Of a DNA stretch of 64,000 nucleotides, positions 1-10,568 are shown one piece after another. Position numbers and translations under genes: made by a program. A model generated the notes under the pieces. It searched no databases. It was given only the letters and a program-made list of their open reading frames with translations, and had not been told where the DNA came from. Positions within the stretch are counted from its first letter, which is position 1. Every line of letters starts with the position of its first letter. Origin of the DNA: Arabidopsis thaliana (lineage: Eukaryota; Streptophyta; Magnoliopsida; Brassicales; Brassicaceae). The DNA lies in contig NC_003074.8 in assembly GCF_000001735.4 (NCBI RefSeq), forward strand, positions 3,968,101 through 4,032,100, written 5' to 3'.

Positions 1-3000
1 TGGGTCTATTGACGTAATGAACACAAACTTGGACTGCGTCATGTACTCTCACGAAGAACCATTCTTTGCCAATAAGTTCCACAATGCCTGCTCTTGCTAG
101 AGTCAAGAGAACCTCTTTGTTTGGGTTCGAAATCGCTAGCTGATCCATAGAAAACCAACTAATCATCAAGGTATTGACAACTTAGAAACAAGTACTAAAT
201 AATGATGATGATATCAGGTTTGCACCTGAATGCCCCTTGTTTTATACTCCTCGTACAAATCTTTTAAAGCTTCTACAGCGCTCGAGTCGATGTATGTGAC
301 AGCTGCGTTACATCCCACCCATTGTCGATTAGATTAATCACCTCTGTAAGTTTCGAACTGTGAATAGAAGAAACATTGGACTTACGAGACATTTCCAGGA
401 TAACAAAGTAGATCCTCTCCATATCTGGGCCCTTGCTTGTGTGTTTGTCGATAGCAACTTCATATTCTCGTAGCCTGCAATTTCGAAACATGGTGTTGTT
501 GTGTTGATTCTTTATGTGGATCATAACAGAAAGCAAGTCAGGAACCAAATGTCAATTTCACCTGTCCTTGATGTAGCTTATGTTGGCAAAATAAATGGGA
601 GCATCGATTCGAACAATCACAATCCCGTTGTAAGTGTATGCCTCTGGATACTGTTTCATGTTTCTGTACACAGTGGTCCCTGGAAGACGCCCCAAGACAG
701 CTGCCAAAACATATGTAATGGTATGTGATCAAGGATATGAGTGAAAACCATTTCTGAGAAACAAAACAAGCAAATTGAACAGAAACTTATCTCACCTATA
801 TGAGGGTTTGCAGACTCGTGTATAACAAATGCAAGTGAAAAACCAACCTGAAAAATTCCAAGCATTACAACTCTGTGAGTCCTTTAAAAGCGTTGCACAA
901 TTCATGTAGGTGGTTATACTACTTTCAACATCATCACTCCTTTTAATTTCAAAGAGATATGATCAGCTACAGAAATAAAGCTGAGTGAGTATGAGCATAC
1001 TCACACCAATGAGGACCCCAATCTCTATTCCAAAGAACAAAGTGGTGGTGCTAGTGATGGTCCAAAGAGTAAAATCTCTCTTGTCCACACGCCACAGAAA
1101 GATTGCCCCTTCATAGTCCACCTAATATGGTAAACATCCAGAAAGAATAAATGTGAATATATATTGCTCAATAACCAAAGACAATAAGTACACACCCCAG
1201 ATTCTTTTCTGGTGGGTTTATTTGAACTTACCAAACCACTAACAGCAGAGATAACTATTGCTGCTAAAGCACACTGCGTAGTTGAGAAACAGACAGGAAT
1301 TAGAAGCCAGATTTCAGTTTTAAAATTCTCCAGAGTTTCAGACTAAAAAATAAAAACAAGAGAGCACAGGACTGGAATTAGAAATACTCAACACAGACCT
1401 ACCTGTGGTATAAATTTGAACATTGGGGTCAAGAACAGTAGAGAACATCCAATGATGATTCCTGTTACAAGGCCTGATAGACCAGTCTTGGCTTCACTTT
1501 CGCTATTCACAGCTGACCTAGAAAAGGATCCTATGACACATTTAGGGAATTAACAGATACATCAAATTCAGGCTACAACTTAGAAAATATTATCACCTTT
1601 TGTTTTGAATTTATCATAGAAAACACACATTACATGTTGTCTACTAATCTCAACAGTCAAGATTACGTACCTGTAGTTGGATATGCAGAGAATAGTGACC
1701 CAAATATATTTGCAACGCCAAGACCAAACAACTGCCAAGTCACGGGAAAAACAGACAGAACTCTCAATGACCATAAGATGTAGCCATTAAAAGAACAAGT
1801 TACAACATTTAATGGTAAGAATTGGGCTAGCCGCTTGCACTTGATTTTCTTTATTCTCTAGGGTTTATACCTCTGAATTTGAATCCAATTCGTATCTATT
1901 TTTCGCGGCTAGTGCTTTCGCAATACCTACAGATTCCTGGATAAGTCGAACTAGCATATCAGAAAACACAAAAACATGCGCATACTGCAGCTGAAACTAA
2001 TCAAGAAACTCCACTTCTGCTTCTCAGGAAGTCAAATTACTCCATGTCTCAGCCATATCCATCCATTTACAGATTCTCATGATTAGGTTCAGCTGCAACT
2101 CACGTAAGTCCAGGAAAAAGTTAATGACAATGATGTCTCACCAAGATGGCAACACCAGTAATGAGAGCCGATGTTGGAAGCAGTAATTTGGCATGATCAA
2201 AACTTTTTGGGAAAGAAAACTTTGGAAGTCCCTGAGGTATATCTCCCACCTGAGAAATCCTAAAAACTTTGCAATCAATTACGGAAAACACTCACAAAAA
2301 ATGTAGCTTCAATAGGGAAAAATATAAGAATTTCATTCTTTAGCAATCTGACCAGTGTGATGGAAGGTGGATGGAACACTTTTGCAATGATTGTACCAAG
2401 AGCAAGACCTGTGAGCGGTCCTGCTGCTCGTATGAACCGAAGTTCCTTCTTTGCTTTTCCCTGCCGCAGAAAATGATGCCTTAGCATAATAAAAGTAAGG
2501 GAACATAAGAAGTATCCTAATGACACACTGAAGAACAAGGCTCATACCACATGCTTCATTACTAAAAGGATCACCAGAATGGTACATCCCAACAAGAAAG
2601 GTGGCCACTTAAACTACAAAACAGAAATTCAGATGAAGTTATACAAGTAAGGCATAGAAGGTATGTTGAACCAAAAGGAATTGCAACACCATTAAGAATC
2701 TGAAGACCAGACCTGATCAGCTCCAGCTATTATGCTATCAATTACTGGCATAATCTTGCTGCTCCGAGAAACGCTATACCCTAGGAAGTATTTCAGTTGG
2801 GATAACCCAATTACAACAGCTGAAGCAGTTGTAAATCCAGAAATGACTGAGTGACTTATGAAACGAATAAGCCATCCAAGCCTGGGTTGAAAAAACAAAC
2901 GAACAACTTGTTCTAACACTACAAAAAATACAGGATTCCTTGCACAAACAAAGAGAAGACTATAAATACCTCAAGAACCCCATAATGCTCTCAAATATTC

Positions 3001-3791
3001 CGACCATAAGAGCCAACAAAATGGCAAGCTCAGTGTATAATTCTTCAGATGGATCAACAATTCCACTCAAGGCATTAGAAACGAGAAGGGAAACTAATGC
3101 TACAGGTCCAACTGCAAGCTGACGGGATGAACCGAAGACGGCATACACGAATACCGGCACAAATGAGGAGTCTGCACCAAACAAGATTAATAACTACATG
3201 CAAAAGTGGGAATAGCTTAGTATCTCTCACACACATTGATGAATTCATAAAAGGGTATATTCATATTGAGCTCACATAGACCGTATATTGGTTGAAGCCC
3301 AGCTAACCTTGCATACGACATTGCCTGCTCAAATCCATCAAAACAGAAGTTTTTAGAAACTAAACTCACTTAAACAAGAAGAACAAACATACTCATTAGA
3401 GTTCCTGTGATTCACTTAAGCTTATCTCTAGATGGTATAAATTCAGGGAAGATAGAATCAACAATCAATCGGAAATGAAGAAACAGAAAATGACCTGGGG
3501 AACAAGCATGATACCGACGGTGATACCAGCCATAAGATCGAGCTTAAAGTACTGATGCCACCGGTAAGTCCGAATCCAAAGGAAGCAAGGAAATATTGCA
3601 TCAATCCAGTCGAAGAACGTCATGCGCTTGATCTTCGCCGTCCATCGGGAGAAGAAATCATTAAAGGGAATGGAGTGACAGTGAGGATCAGAAGAGGTGG
3701 AATCGGGATACTGGAGAGGAATGATCTTGACCGGAATCGCCTTAGATGAAGAGGATGAAGCGGTGGAGAGATCCTTGACGGCGAGGGACAT
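1..3791 (-). CDS. SULTR4;2: Vacuolar sulfate exporter SULTR4;2, 3' end cut by the window
   Basis: SLC26-type sulfate transporter. Group 4 members sit in the tonoplast and release stored sulfate from the vacuole; that role is known from the family. Coding exons read in frame: 3495-3791, 3276-3324, 2970-3171, 2713-2881, 2548-2613, 2353-2460, 2142-2249, 1871-1936, 1671-1731, 1403-1530, 1232-1273, 1005-1121, 796-847, 562-700, 386-474, 226-302 and 1-139. This gives about 636 residues, and the C-terminal few dozen lie outside. A hydrophilic N-terminus (about 85 residues) precedes the multi-span sulfate-transporter core (starting [16 protein letters not shown]); a STAS domain (exons 14-17, with [11 protein letters not shown]) closes it. 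I chose the ATG giving [10 protein letters not shown] over an in-frame one 33 nt upstream, from memory of the Arabidopsis protein. The closest alternative is the paralogue SULTR4;1; the neighbouring PSF2 gene favours SULTR4;2. Confidence 0.95.
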
Positions 3792-3839
3792 CGGAATTGG
3801 TGGGATAGAGAAGAATGTGATCAACGTGAAGAAAGACGT

Positions 3840-4503
3840 ATCACTGATTGTAGCATGAAGAAACAGAGCATAGCGTAGTGCCAGTTTGGGATGGATAAGG
3901 ACGATATGGCAGCTACATTCATAACTTTATCTTGATCATTAATCATATCATTGCGTGTCTTAATTAATCAGTATGTTTCGTTGATTACTGTTAAGTATAA
4001 GCCTTGACTTGAACAGTACCATCTCTAAATATCCTGTCATGATTCAGGTTCATCATTCTTTCAGTTTTAAAATTCAATCATTTTTCATACTTAGATTGTC
4101 ACATTAAACTAGCTGGTTTATGAGTTCGTATGTTTCAACCTTTTGTGCTCTCCAGTAAATTGTGTATCACATAAAAAAAAAACACTGAGCTCATTTTGCA
4201 GAAGTGTTTGATCGATTTCAGCCCACATACTTGAAATGAAAACATATGGGATCCTTCGTGTGACCATTTCACCCATAAAACTCGTTTGCCATCTTAATAT
4301 TTCTGTTCATTAAAGTGAACTTTTCGTCACAACATAAAAGATGCTAATATCAAAGGAGTATGTACCACAATGCAGGAGAAACAAGTCATATATTAACGAT
4401 ACCGATACATGCTGCTGGTGTTCTAACTTCTCAGGGAGTTCGACCAACGTTGGCACAGAAGATACCTGACTTCTACTCACTTAGGCAAGGGCGTGGAAGC
4501 TAC
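3840..4503. other. Intergenic: SULTR4;2 upstream region and PSF2 3' flank
   Basis: About 660 nt without a supported gene. It holds the 5' flank of SULTR4;2 and the 3'UTR side of PSF2. It is AT-rich with no repeat, RNA gene or convincing ORF visible. Confidence 0.6.
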
Positions 4504-5764
4504 CTAGCGTTGCCTTAGAGGTCTCTGCAAAACATGTGTTGAGGTTTGTATTTGTCTTAAAAAAAAAGGGGGAAAAATCGAGTGAGAAGTGTGAAGACTG
4601 AAGAGCCTTACCCTTGGTTCATTGTTGGTTTCACGCTGTTGTCTACTACTTCTGGTGTCTCTGTCTACATCAGCCTCTGGCTTGTCATGCTTATAAAATG
4701 CTTCTAAGGCTCTTATCACAAATGGGCGTACTATGTTTACTTCCATTGCCGATACATTAGAGATCTACATTCTCAAATTAGAGATATTGTTATTGTTAAA
4801 AATCACTCTTTAGAGGTAATGAGAAAAAGCTAATGTCAAGAAGTAGCAATAAAAAACAATTACCTTTACTGCAGATGTACCTTGAAATGATCCTAAGTTA
4901 GTCTCAAGTTTGTGAAGCCGTACATCTCTGATGTCCTCGACTAGGGATCTCACCTATACAAAATTCATAAACGGCTATAAAAGCTTAATTCGAACACATA
5001 GTTAGGATGGGAGACAAATTAAGATGTATGAAATTACCATATACATGTCTGGAATATCGTCACGTGCACTGCCAAAAGTGAGATCGATACTCATCAGCAC
5101 TCTTGGATGTTATAAATGTAAGGGCGAGCAAAGAAACAAGAAGAGTCTAAGAACCTACTGGTCAAAAAGTAGTCTGGCAATCTCCACGTAACTAAATGGT
5201 AATGCCTGGAATGTCGACTGAGATTCACGTTCTGCTTCCAAGATCTGAGTCAAATTATCTAGTTCACAAACAAAGAAGCAACAAGAAACAGTTAACACTT
5301 AAGCACCTAATGTTCGTTAACATTTGAAATTTATCTGCTAAATTTGAAATTGTCTTACCAACAGACATCCACCCCGGAGGCCGGAAAGTGCATTTTCCTC
5401 TCCTCTTCAGTGCCACTGCAAGCCACAGAGGCACCTTTGTCGGAATCTGAGGAATGAACCGACCGAAATCGCCCTGTCATTGATTAACATATTAATCACA
5501 TGGTTAACAAAATAGGTTACAAGGGAAATGATTACAGGATTGTATAAAACAAGAGAGATTACACTGATGAAATTGAGTTGCTCCATGTTCATATTAGGAA
5601 CAATCTCGACCAGCTCGTCCTCTGCCATAAACTCAACCTGGTATGAATATAGCTAATCAATTAAACTATTGCAGACAGAACATGAAACGCATACAAGTAA
5701 AGAGGAGAATAAAGACCTCTTGTGGAGAAAACAGTGAAATATGAGGATCAGTCTGGCCAGCCAT
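4504..5764 (-). CDS. PSF2: GINS complex subunit PSF2 (At3g12530)
   Basis: PSF2 is one of four GINS subunits, which join Cdc45 and MCM2-7 in the replicative helicase in the nucleus. Coding exons: 5717-5764, 5563-5637, 5359-5473, 5159-5258, 5038-5068, 4864-4953, 4612-4764 and 4504-4524. They sum to 633 nt, exactly 210 residues plus stop, the usual plant PSF2 length. The N-terminus ([19 protein letters not shown]) and the segment [18 protein letters not shown] are typical of the family. Exon 5 is only 31 nt and the last coding exon only 21 nt (RPLRQR then stop). Non-coding 5' exon sequence likely continues to about 6.3 kb. Two consensus E2F sites lie upstream, matching S-phase expression of replication genes. 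Confidence 0.96.
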
Positions 5765-6335
5765 TGATGTATCTCAAGAAATCTCAGTTTCCAGACCTAA
5801 ATGCAAGCGTGATAAAAATTATACTTGGTAGAGACATTTAATCAAACACTTTATCTACACTCTACAGAAAGTTCCTCCTTATTTTTTTAGCACATATCAA
5901 CTTCCAATTTCAGCAACATCATGAAACAGCAAACCTTTAAAAGCATCTGATGATCAAATCTAACAATCAAATTTCGCAAATTCTGAGGACATACTTGTAA
6001 ACGAAACGCCGGATATAGTAAGAGAGAATCATTTGTTCCTGATTAGTGATATGAAGTTGAGTTTACCTGGTTAGATTTTGTGTGATTCCTGGAAGATCAG
6101 ATCGATCTCTTCCGATATTCTACACACGGACAGTAAATGAAGTTCCCCTACGCCCGAAACTCCCGAAGATTGAAATATCAGTAACCACTGTGATCGAAGA
6201 GAAGGAAATGGATGTAGCTTAGCAAACCCAGGAAAGAAAAAACGAAGATAAAGGAGGAGAAGAAGAAGAAGAAGAGCAAAATAGGGAGAGACACAGCAGA
6301 GAGTTTCGACTTTCCGATTGTGGCTCTCTACGATG

Positions 6336-6366
6336 GCGGGAAATCCGATGATAGTGTAGCGGGAAA
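6336..6366 (-). promoter_or_regulatory. Pair of E2F sites upstream of PSF2
   Basis: On the minus strand, the direction of PSF2, the octamer TTTCCCGC occurs at 6336-6343 and again at 6359-6366, 23 nt apart. This is a perfect match to the plant E2F consensus TTTSSCGC. Such sites drive G1/S expression of replication factors. Whether they lie just upstream of the transcription start or in the 5' leader cannot be told from sequence. Confidence 0.75.
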
Positions 6367-6429
6367 CTAAAATAACTCCAATAGGTTTCGGTTAGACCGG
6401 TATTTAATTCAACCGAACTCAAACCGAAA

Positions 6430-6844
6430 CCGGAATTTTAAACGAAATCAATTTTATTCTAACTGATAGCACTTTGTTTATAAAGACTAGTCGAAAAAAC
6501 AAACAAATCGAATCACACCACCACTAATTATATTTAGTCAACCAGAGATGGTAAAGCAATGTTGTGCTGTAGAATAAGGTAAGGTTTTAGTTTTATTAAA
6601 AAAAATCATCTCTAACCAGAATAAAACTCTTTTGTGTTCATGGCTTTCACGTCATGACGACTTTCTCCTAATCTTTTTTTAAAAAGACCCAAACCAATAG
6701 GTGAATCAACAACATAAGACTTGATTGCAGGCACGACTGTTATTTATCACCTAATCATATCTTCACAGCTACATTAGTTTGTTTTTGTAATATGGTTCAC
6801 CAAATTTGATTCTAGTTTCTCTCGACTCTCCAAAGAACACGAAA
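6430..6844. other. Intergenic between divergent PSF2 and DUF547 gene
   Basis: Shared divergent upstream region, AT-rich. Apart from the PSF2 E2F sites just to its left, I see no recognisable element. Reading frames opening upstream of 6845 lack an ATG. Confidence 0.6.
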
Positions 6845-9147
6845 ATGAAACTGGAAGACTTACTTGTGGAAGACGAAACCAAAGATCAACCTGGCGCTAG
6901 CGTTGCGTCTCTTCTTGATCATCATCGTCGTCACCCCCAGCCTTCCCTTCAACAACAAGTAAGTCAAACTCGTATTTATAATCCTATCATATTAATTTGG
7001 AATCCCAACAATGACATATGGAAACCTAAGTTATATCATATTATCGGTTTTGTTGCAGCCATCAAAAGTGAATGAGCATAAGAGCGAAGAAGAGAAGAAT
7101 GATTTGATCAAGAAGAAGCAAAAGCGAAGTCTTCAAAGAGAAGTGATGAAAATGCAAGGAGAGCTAGAGGACGAACAAGCCTTAAACAAGGCTCTACGTG
7201 ATATGCATCGTGGTCCCGTCATGTCTCAGCCTCGTCTCTCTTTATTGCTTCTTCCTCCTCAGGTAAGTCACATTAGACTCACAGTTCCGAGATTGAAATG
7301 AAATAAAATGGAACTTATTGATTTTGAGTTTGTATAGGTTCAAGAGCTAATAGAGGAGCTTGCGACGGTTGAGGCAGAGATACTCTGTCTTGAGAAACGA
7401 ATCCAAGACTTGAAACTTGATGTGTATAGTGAGAAAAAAGAGAACAAAGAACTTGAAGACAGTATTGATGAAGGAGAAGAAGAGAGGATGATGAACCCTA
7501 AGAGACTACTACAAAGGCAGAATCATCTTCCTTGCGACGCTGACAATGACCTTATAAAGATGAGATCTGAGGATCTAAAACAGAGATCAAAGTCCCAGAG
7601 TTATGGAGATCATCATGTTGTCAAGGATATTCAAATGAACAGTCCACGTACTCATGCGTCAATTGGATCAACCATGGAGTTCTCATCAAGAATCCATTCT
7701 TCGACTTTTTCTGATGGAATGTCAAGAACACAAGAGAAGAATAATGTGCAAGAGACGACACCAAATGGAGTATCGGAAGATCTGGTGAAGTGCTTGATGG
7801 GAATCTATCTGGAACTCAACAGGTCATCGCGTGAGCGAGAAGGGTCAAAAACTGTTTCAAAGCTGAGCCTCACACACCTCAAGAACGCTTCTTTCAAACG
7901 CAAATCGGTGTATGACCATAACGCATCTAATCTTGATCCATATGGAGCTGTCATGGGGACTTCTCTTAGAGACATAGGAGAATACAAGAACTTCATCCAT
8001 ATCACTCGAACCTCCATTGATGTTAGCCGTTTATCCGATTGCTCCACTTCTCTTGTCAATTTGAGGTACTTACAAATTCAGATTTCCTTCTTATTTACCT
8101 GATGAGATCACAAGAATTTCATGATCTCTGTATAATTAAACACACATGCAGGGTTTTGAAGGAGAAGTTGAGCAAAGTGGATTTGAGTTTCTTGAACCAC
8201 AAGAAAAAGATGGCATTCTGGATCAATACCTACAACGCCTGCGTTATGAATGTAATTCCATGACTCAATTCATATTTAGTTGAAGCAAAGTCAAGATTTC
8301 GGAAATAACTTTGTTTGTTTGCAGGGATTTTTGGAACACGGACTACCTTCATCAAAGGAAAAACTGCTGACCATTCTCAAAATGGTAACTAATACAAAAC
8401 AAGAAACATCTTTAAACTTCGCATACTTAAGTTAATGAACAAAATTGACTTGTGTTGTAGGCAACAATTGACGTGGGAGGTACACAACTGTCTGCTCTAG
8501 ATATCGAAGGATCCATCTTGCAGAGTCCATGCGAACCTAGGGAATCTGTAAGTACTCATATATATCATCCTGTGAAGTTGTAATAACTGATCTTTAAAAT
8601 GTTTCTTTTATCCGAATAAAAAGGTTTCAGCCGGTGAAAGCGAAGTGAGAATACAGACACGCTACGGATTCAGATGCGTAGAGCCAAACCTAATGTTCGT
8701 GCTTTGTCGTGGAGATTGGTCTTCACCTGCAGTAAGTTCACTCAATTTCTTCAAATATGATAAGTGTTGCTTCAACGGTAGTAACTAACAAAGCATCTTT
8801 GTTCATGATCACCTATATACATGATACAGTTGAGAGTTTATACAGCAGAAGATGTGGTGAACGAACTAATCAAAGCAAGAACAGAGTATCTAGAAGCTTC
8901 CATCGGTGTCTCGGGAAGGAAAAAGATTGTGATTCCGCGATTCTTGCATAAACGTCTACGGGATTTCGCTGAGGATGAAGGCTCGTTAATTGAATGGATA
9001 TGCAGCCAATTACCACCAGCCCAACGTTGCTTTCAGCTCAAGGAAACAGCGATGGAGGGGTTGAACAAGAAAAGTGAATCTCAATTGAAAAAACTGATAG
9101 AAGTGAGGTCTCACGAATACGAGTTTCGTTATCTCTTGGCATTGTAA
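6845..9147 (+). CDS. MIP1-type leucine-zipper / DUF547 protein (At3g12540)
   Basis: Eight coding exons: 6845-6958, 7059-7262, 7338-8065, 8152-8251, 8325-8384, 8461-8547, 8624-8731 and 8830-9147. They sum to 1719 nt, or 572 residues. The N-terminal third has a basic stretch followed by a heptad-like coiled coil in two blocks (about residues 50-85 and 105-140), the ternary-complex-factor MIP1 leucine zipper. The C-terminal half is DUF547 (about residues 345-485) with the hallmark FWINTYNACVMNGFLEHG. The two domains together are a common plant architecture of unclear biochemical role; one distant member was found as a MADS-box protein interactor. The middle (residues 150-330) is charged and probably disordered. 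The start is the first ATG in frame. The function is not known to me. Confidence 0.9.
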
Positions 9148-9449
9148 AATCTAATCCTTCAAATTTCTAGTATTTGGAGCCTTGAAAAGACGATTGTCCT
9201 ATATATGTGTGTGTGTTTTAAGAGAATGAAGTTACACAGTGAATTTTGATTAATAATGGAAACAAACAAAATAGTAACTACAAAGTGTACAATACATTCA
9301 TATTGTGATACATATAAAAGTGCTTCATTTAACTATATAAAACCTTGATTTAAATCTAGATTGGATTCAAATCAGTAGATTACAAATCCCGATCAAAATA
9401 ATTAAGTATGCTATATTATTGTTGTAAATGTATAATCTGTAGATATTAA
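9148..9449. other. Convergent 3' intergenic
   Basis: About 300 nt between the 3' ends of the DUF547 gene and the LTP-like gene. It is AT-rich 3'UTR-type sequence with nothing else visible. Confidence 0.5.
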
Positions 9450-9719
9450 CTAACACTTAGGATGAGGAACACGACAAGCAATTAGAAGTCTGGGCAAGAG
9501 CACAGGGTTCTTGATAAAATACTTGCAGGCACATGGTTGTGGCTTTACCATTCTTCCACAACAGTAACTCGGCAATTTGGTGCCTTTATCAATGGCAACT
9601 AAACAATTTGCAATCTCATGCATGCATCTGCCCATCATCTCATCACCATTAACTTTGATCGGAGCCGCCGACAAGAGTATGACGACGAAGGCAATGAGCA
9701 TCAATGGAACAATCTTCAT
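9450..9719 (-). CDS. Small secreted lipid-transfer-like protein with eight-cysteine motif (At3g12545)
   Basis: Single-exon ORF of 89 residues. Residues 1-25 form a hydrophobic signal peptide ending near VNG. The mature part has eight cysteines in the order C-C-CC-CXC-C-C (C32, C39, CC at 53-54, C63, C65, C82, C89). That is the signature of the plant LTP/2S-albumin/trypsin-amylase-inhibitor superfamily, whose four disulfides hold a small helical, often lipid-binding fold outside the cell. The mature protein is short (about 64 residues) and ends directly on the last cysteine. A weak TATA-like TATTTAA lies about 95 nt upstream on the minus strand (9815-9821). The ligand and exact subfamily cannot be judged from sequence. 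Confidence 0.8.
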   Translation of the reverse strand: MKIVPLMLIAFVVILLSAAPIKVNGDEMMGRCMHEIANCLVAIDKGTKLPSYCCGRMVKPQPCACKYFIKNPVLLPRLLIACRVPHPKC

Positions 9720-10568
9720 GTCTAATTATTTTAGTAACTAGTGAACAAAAAGATAAATAATTTTGCAGAAAATTAAACTGGTTCATGCCTTCTTTGTTTT
9801 GTTCTAGGTAAATTTTAAATAGGAATTGGAAGCACTGCTTGAACAATTGACTTTTTCAGAAGTCACCCATCATAAAAGCCTTTCCTAAACCGAACCGAAT
9901 AATCACAATTTTTTATCTCCGGTTAACAAATTCTTTCTCGCGACGACTTCAACGCGCGACAATGGCGCGTGTAAGACAAACAGAGGTTTCTTGGAATATC
10001 TCTCCAAGTACTTTTGCTGCTTCTCTATCAAAATGGGAACAAACTTAGAAAAAACCAAAAGAAATCGAAATTACTTGGAAACAAAACATCTGACGATCTC
10101 CAGACTCAGCTGAAGTTTCGAGCTGAATCTCTTCTTCTCTACACGCGATTTCTCTGGTACAGTTCTTAAACGTCTGCTTTGCTTTGACATTCATCGTTTC
10201 TCTCCCAATTTGCTTCTTGGTTTTGGGGATGCGCGTTTTGATGCCGACTTTTTTCTTCAGTTTTGAAATTTCGTAAGACATTAGACCCCAATTATTCATA
10301 ATTTTTTCAGAAATCAGACATGCATGTTTCATACAACATAGAGAGTGTGTTAAGTAGAGGAGTCAACATTTTTTCCGGATCTATCTAATCAAGCTGAATC
10401 ATAGACTTACTATTCAGAATGTTTCATACTCACTTTGTCTTAGATCCAAGTATGTAAGGTTTCAAGTGTTTTTTGTTTCCTGTGGAGATAATGATGGCTA
10501 AATTCATTTACTTACAATGTAGTTAGATTATGCAGCTCGTAGATGTAAAACAATAACGCGAGGCGGTG
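9720..10568. other. Divergent upstream region of LTP-like gene and FDM3
   Basis: About 850 nt without a supported CDS. A short CG-rich patch (9935-9975, several CGCG cores) stands out and is probably promoter-proximal to FDM3. A 95-codon minus-strand frame around 10045-10332 has no recognisable domain and lies in the probable FDM3 leader; I read it as chance. Confidence 0.5.

Noticed and set aside
2940..3749. Plus-strand frames of 60-64 codons inside SULTR4;2
   Set aside because: Shadows antisense to confirmed transporter exons, with no independent support.
10045..10332. 95-codon Lys-rich frame in the FDM3 upstream region
   Set aside because: Antisense to the probable FDM3 leader, low complexity, no motif.
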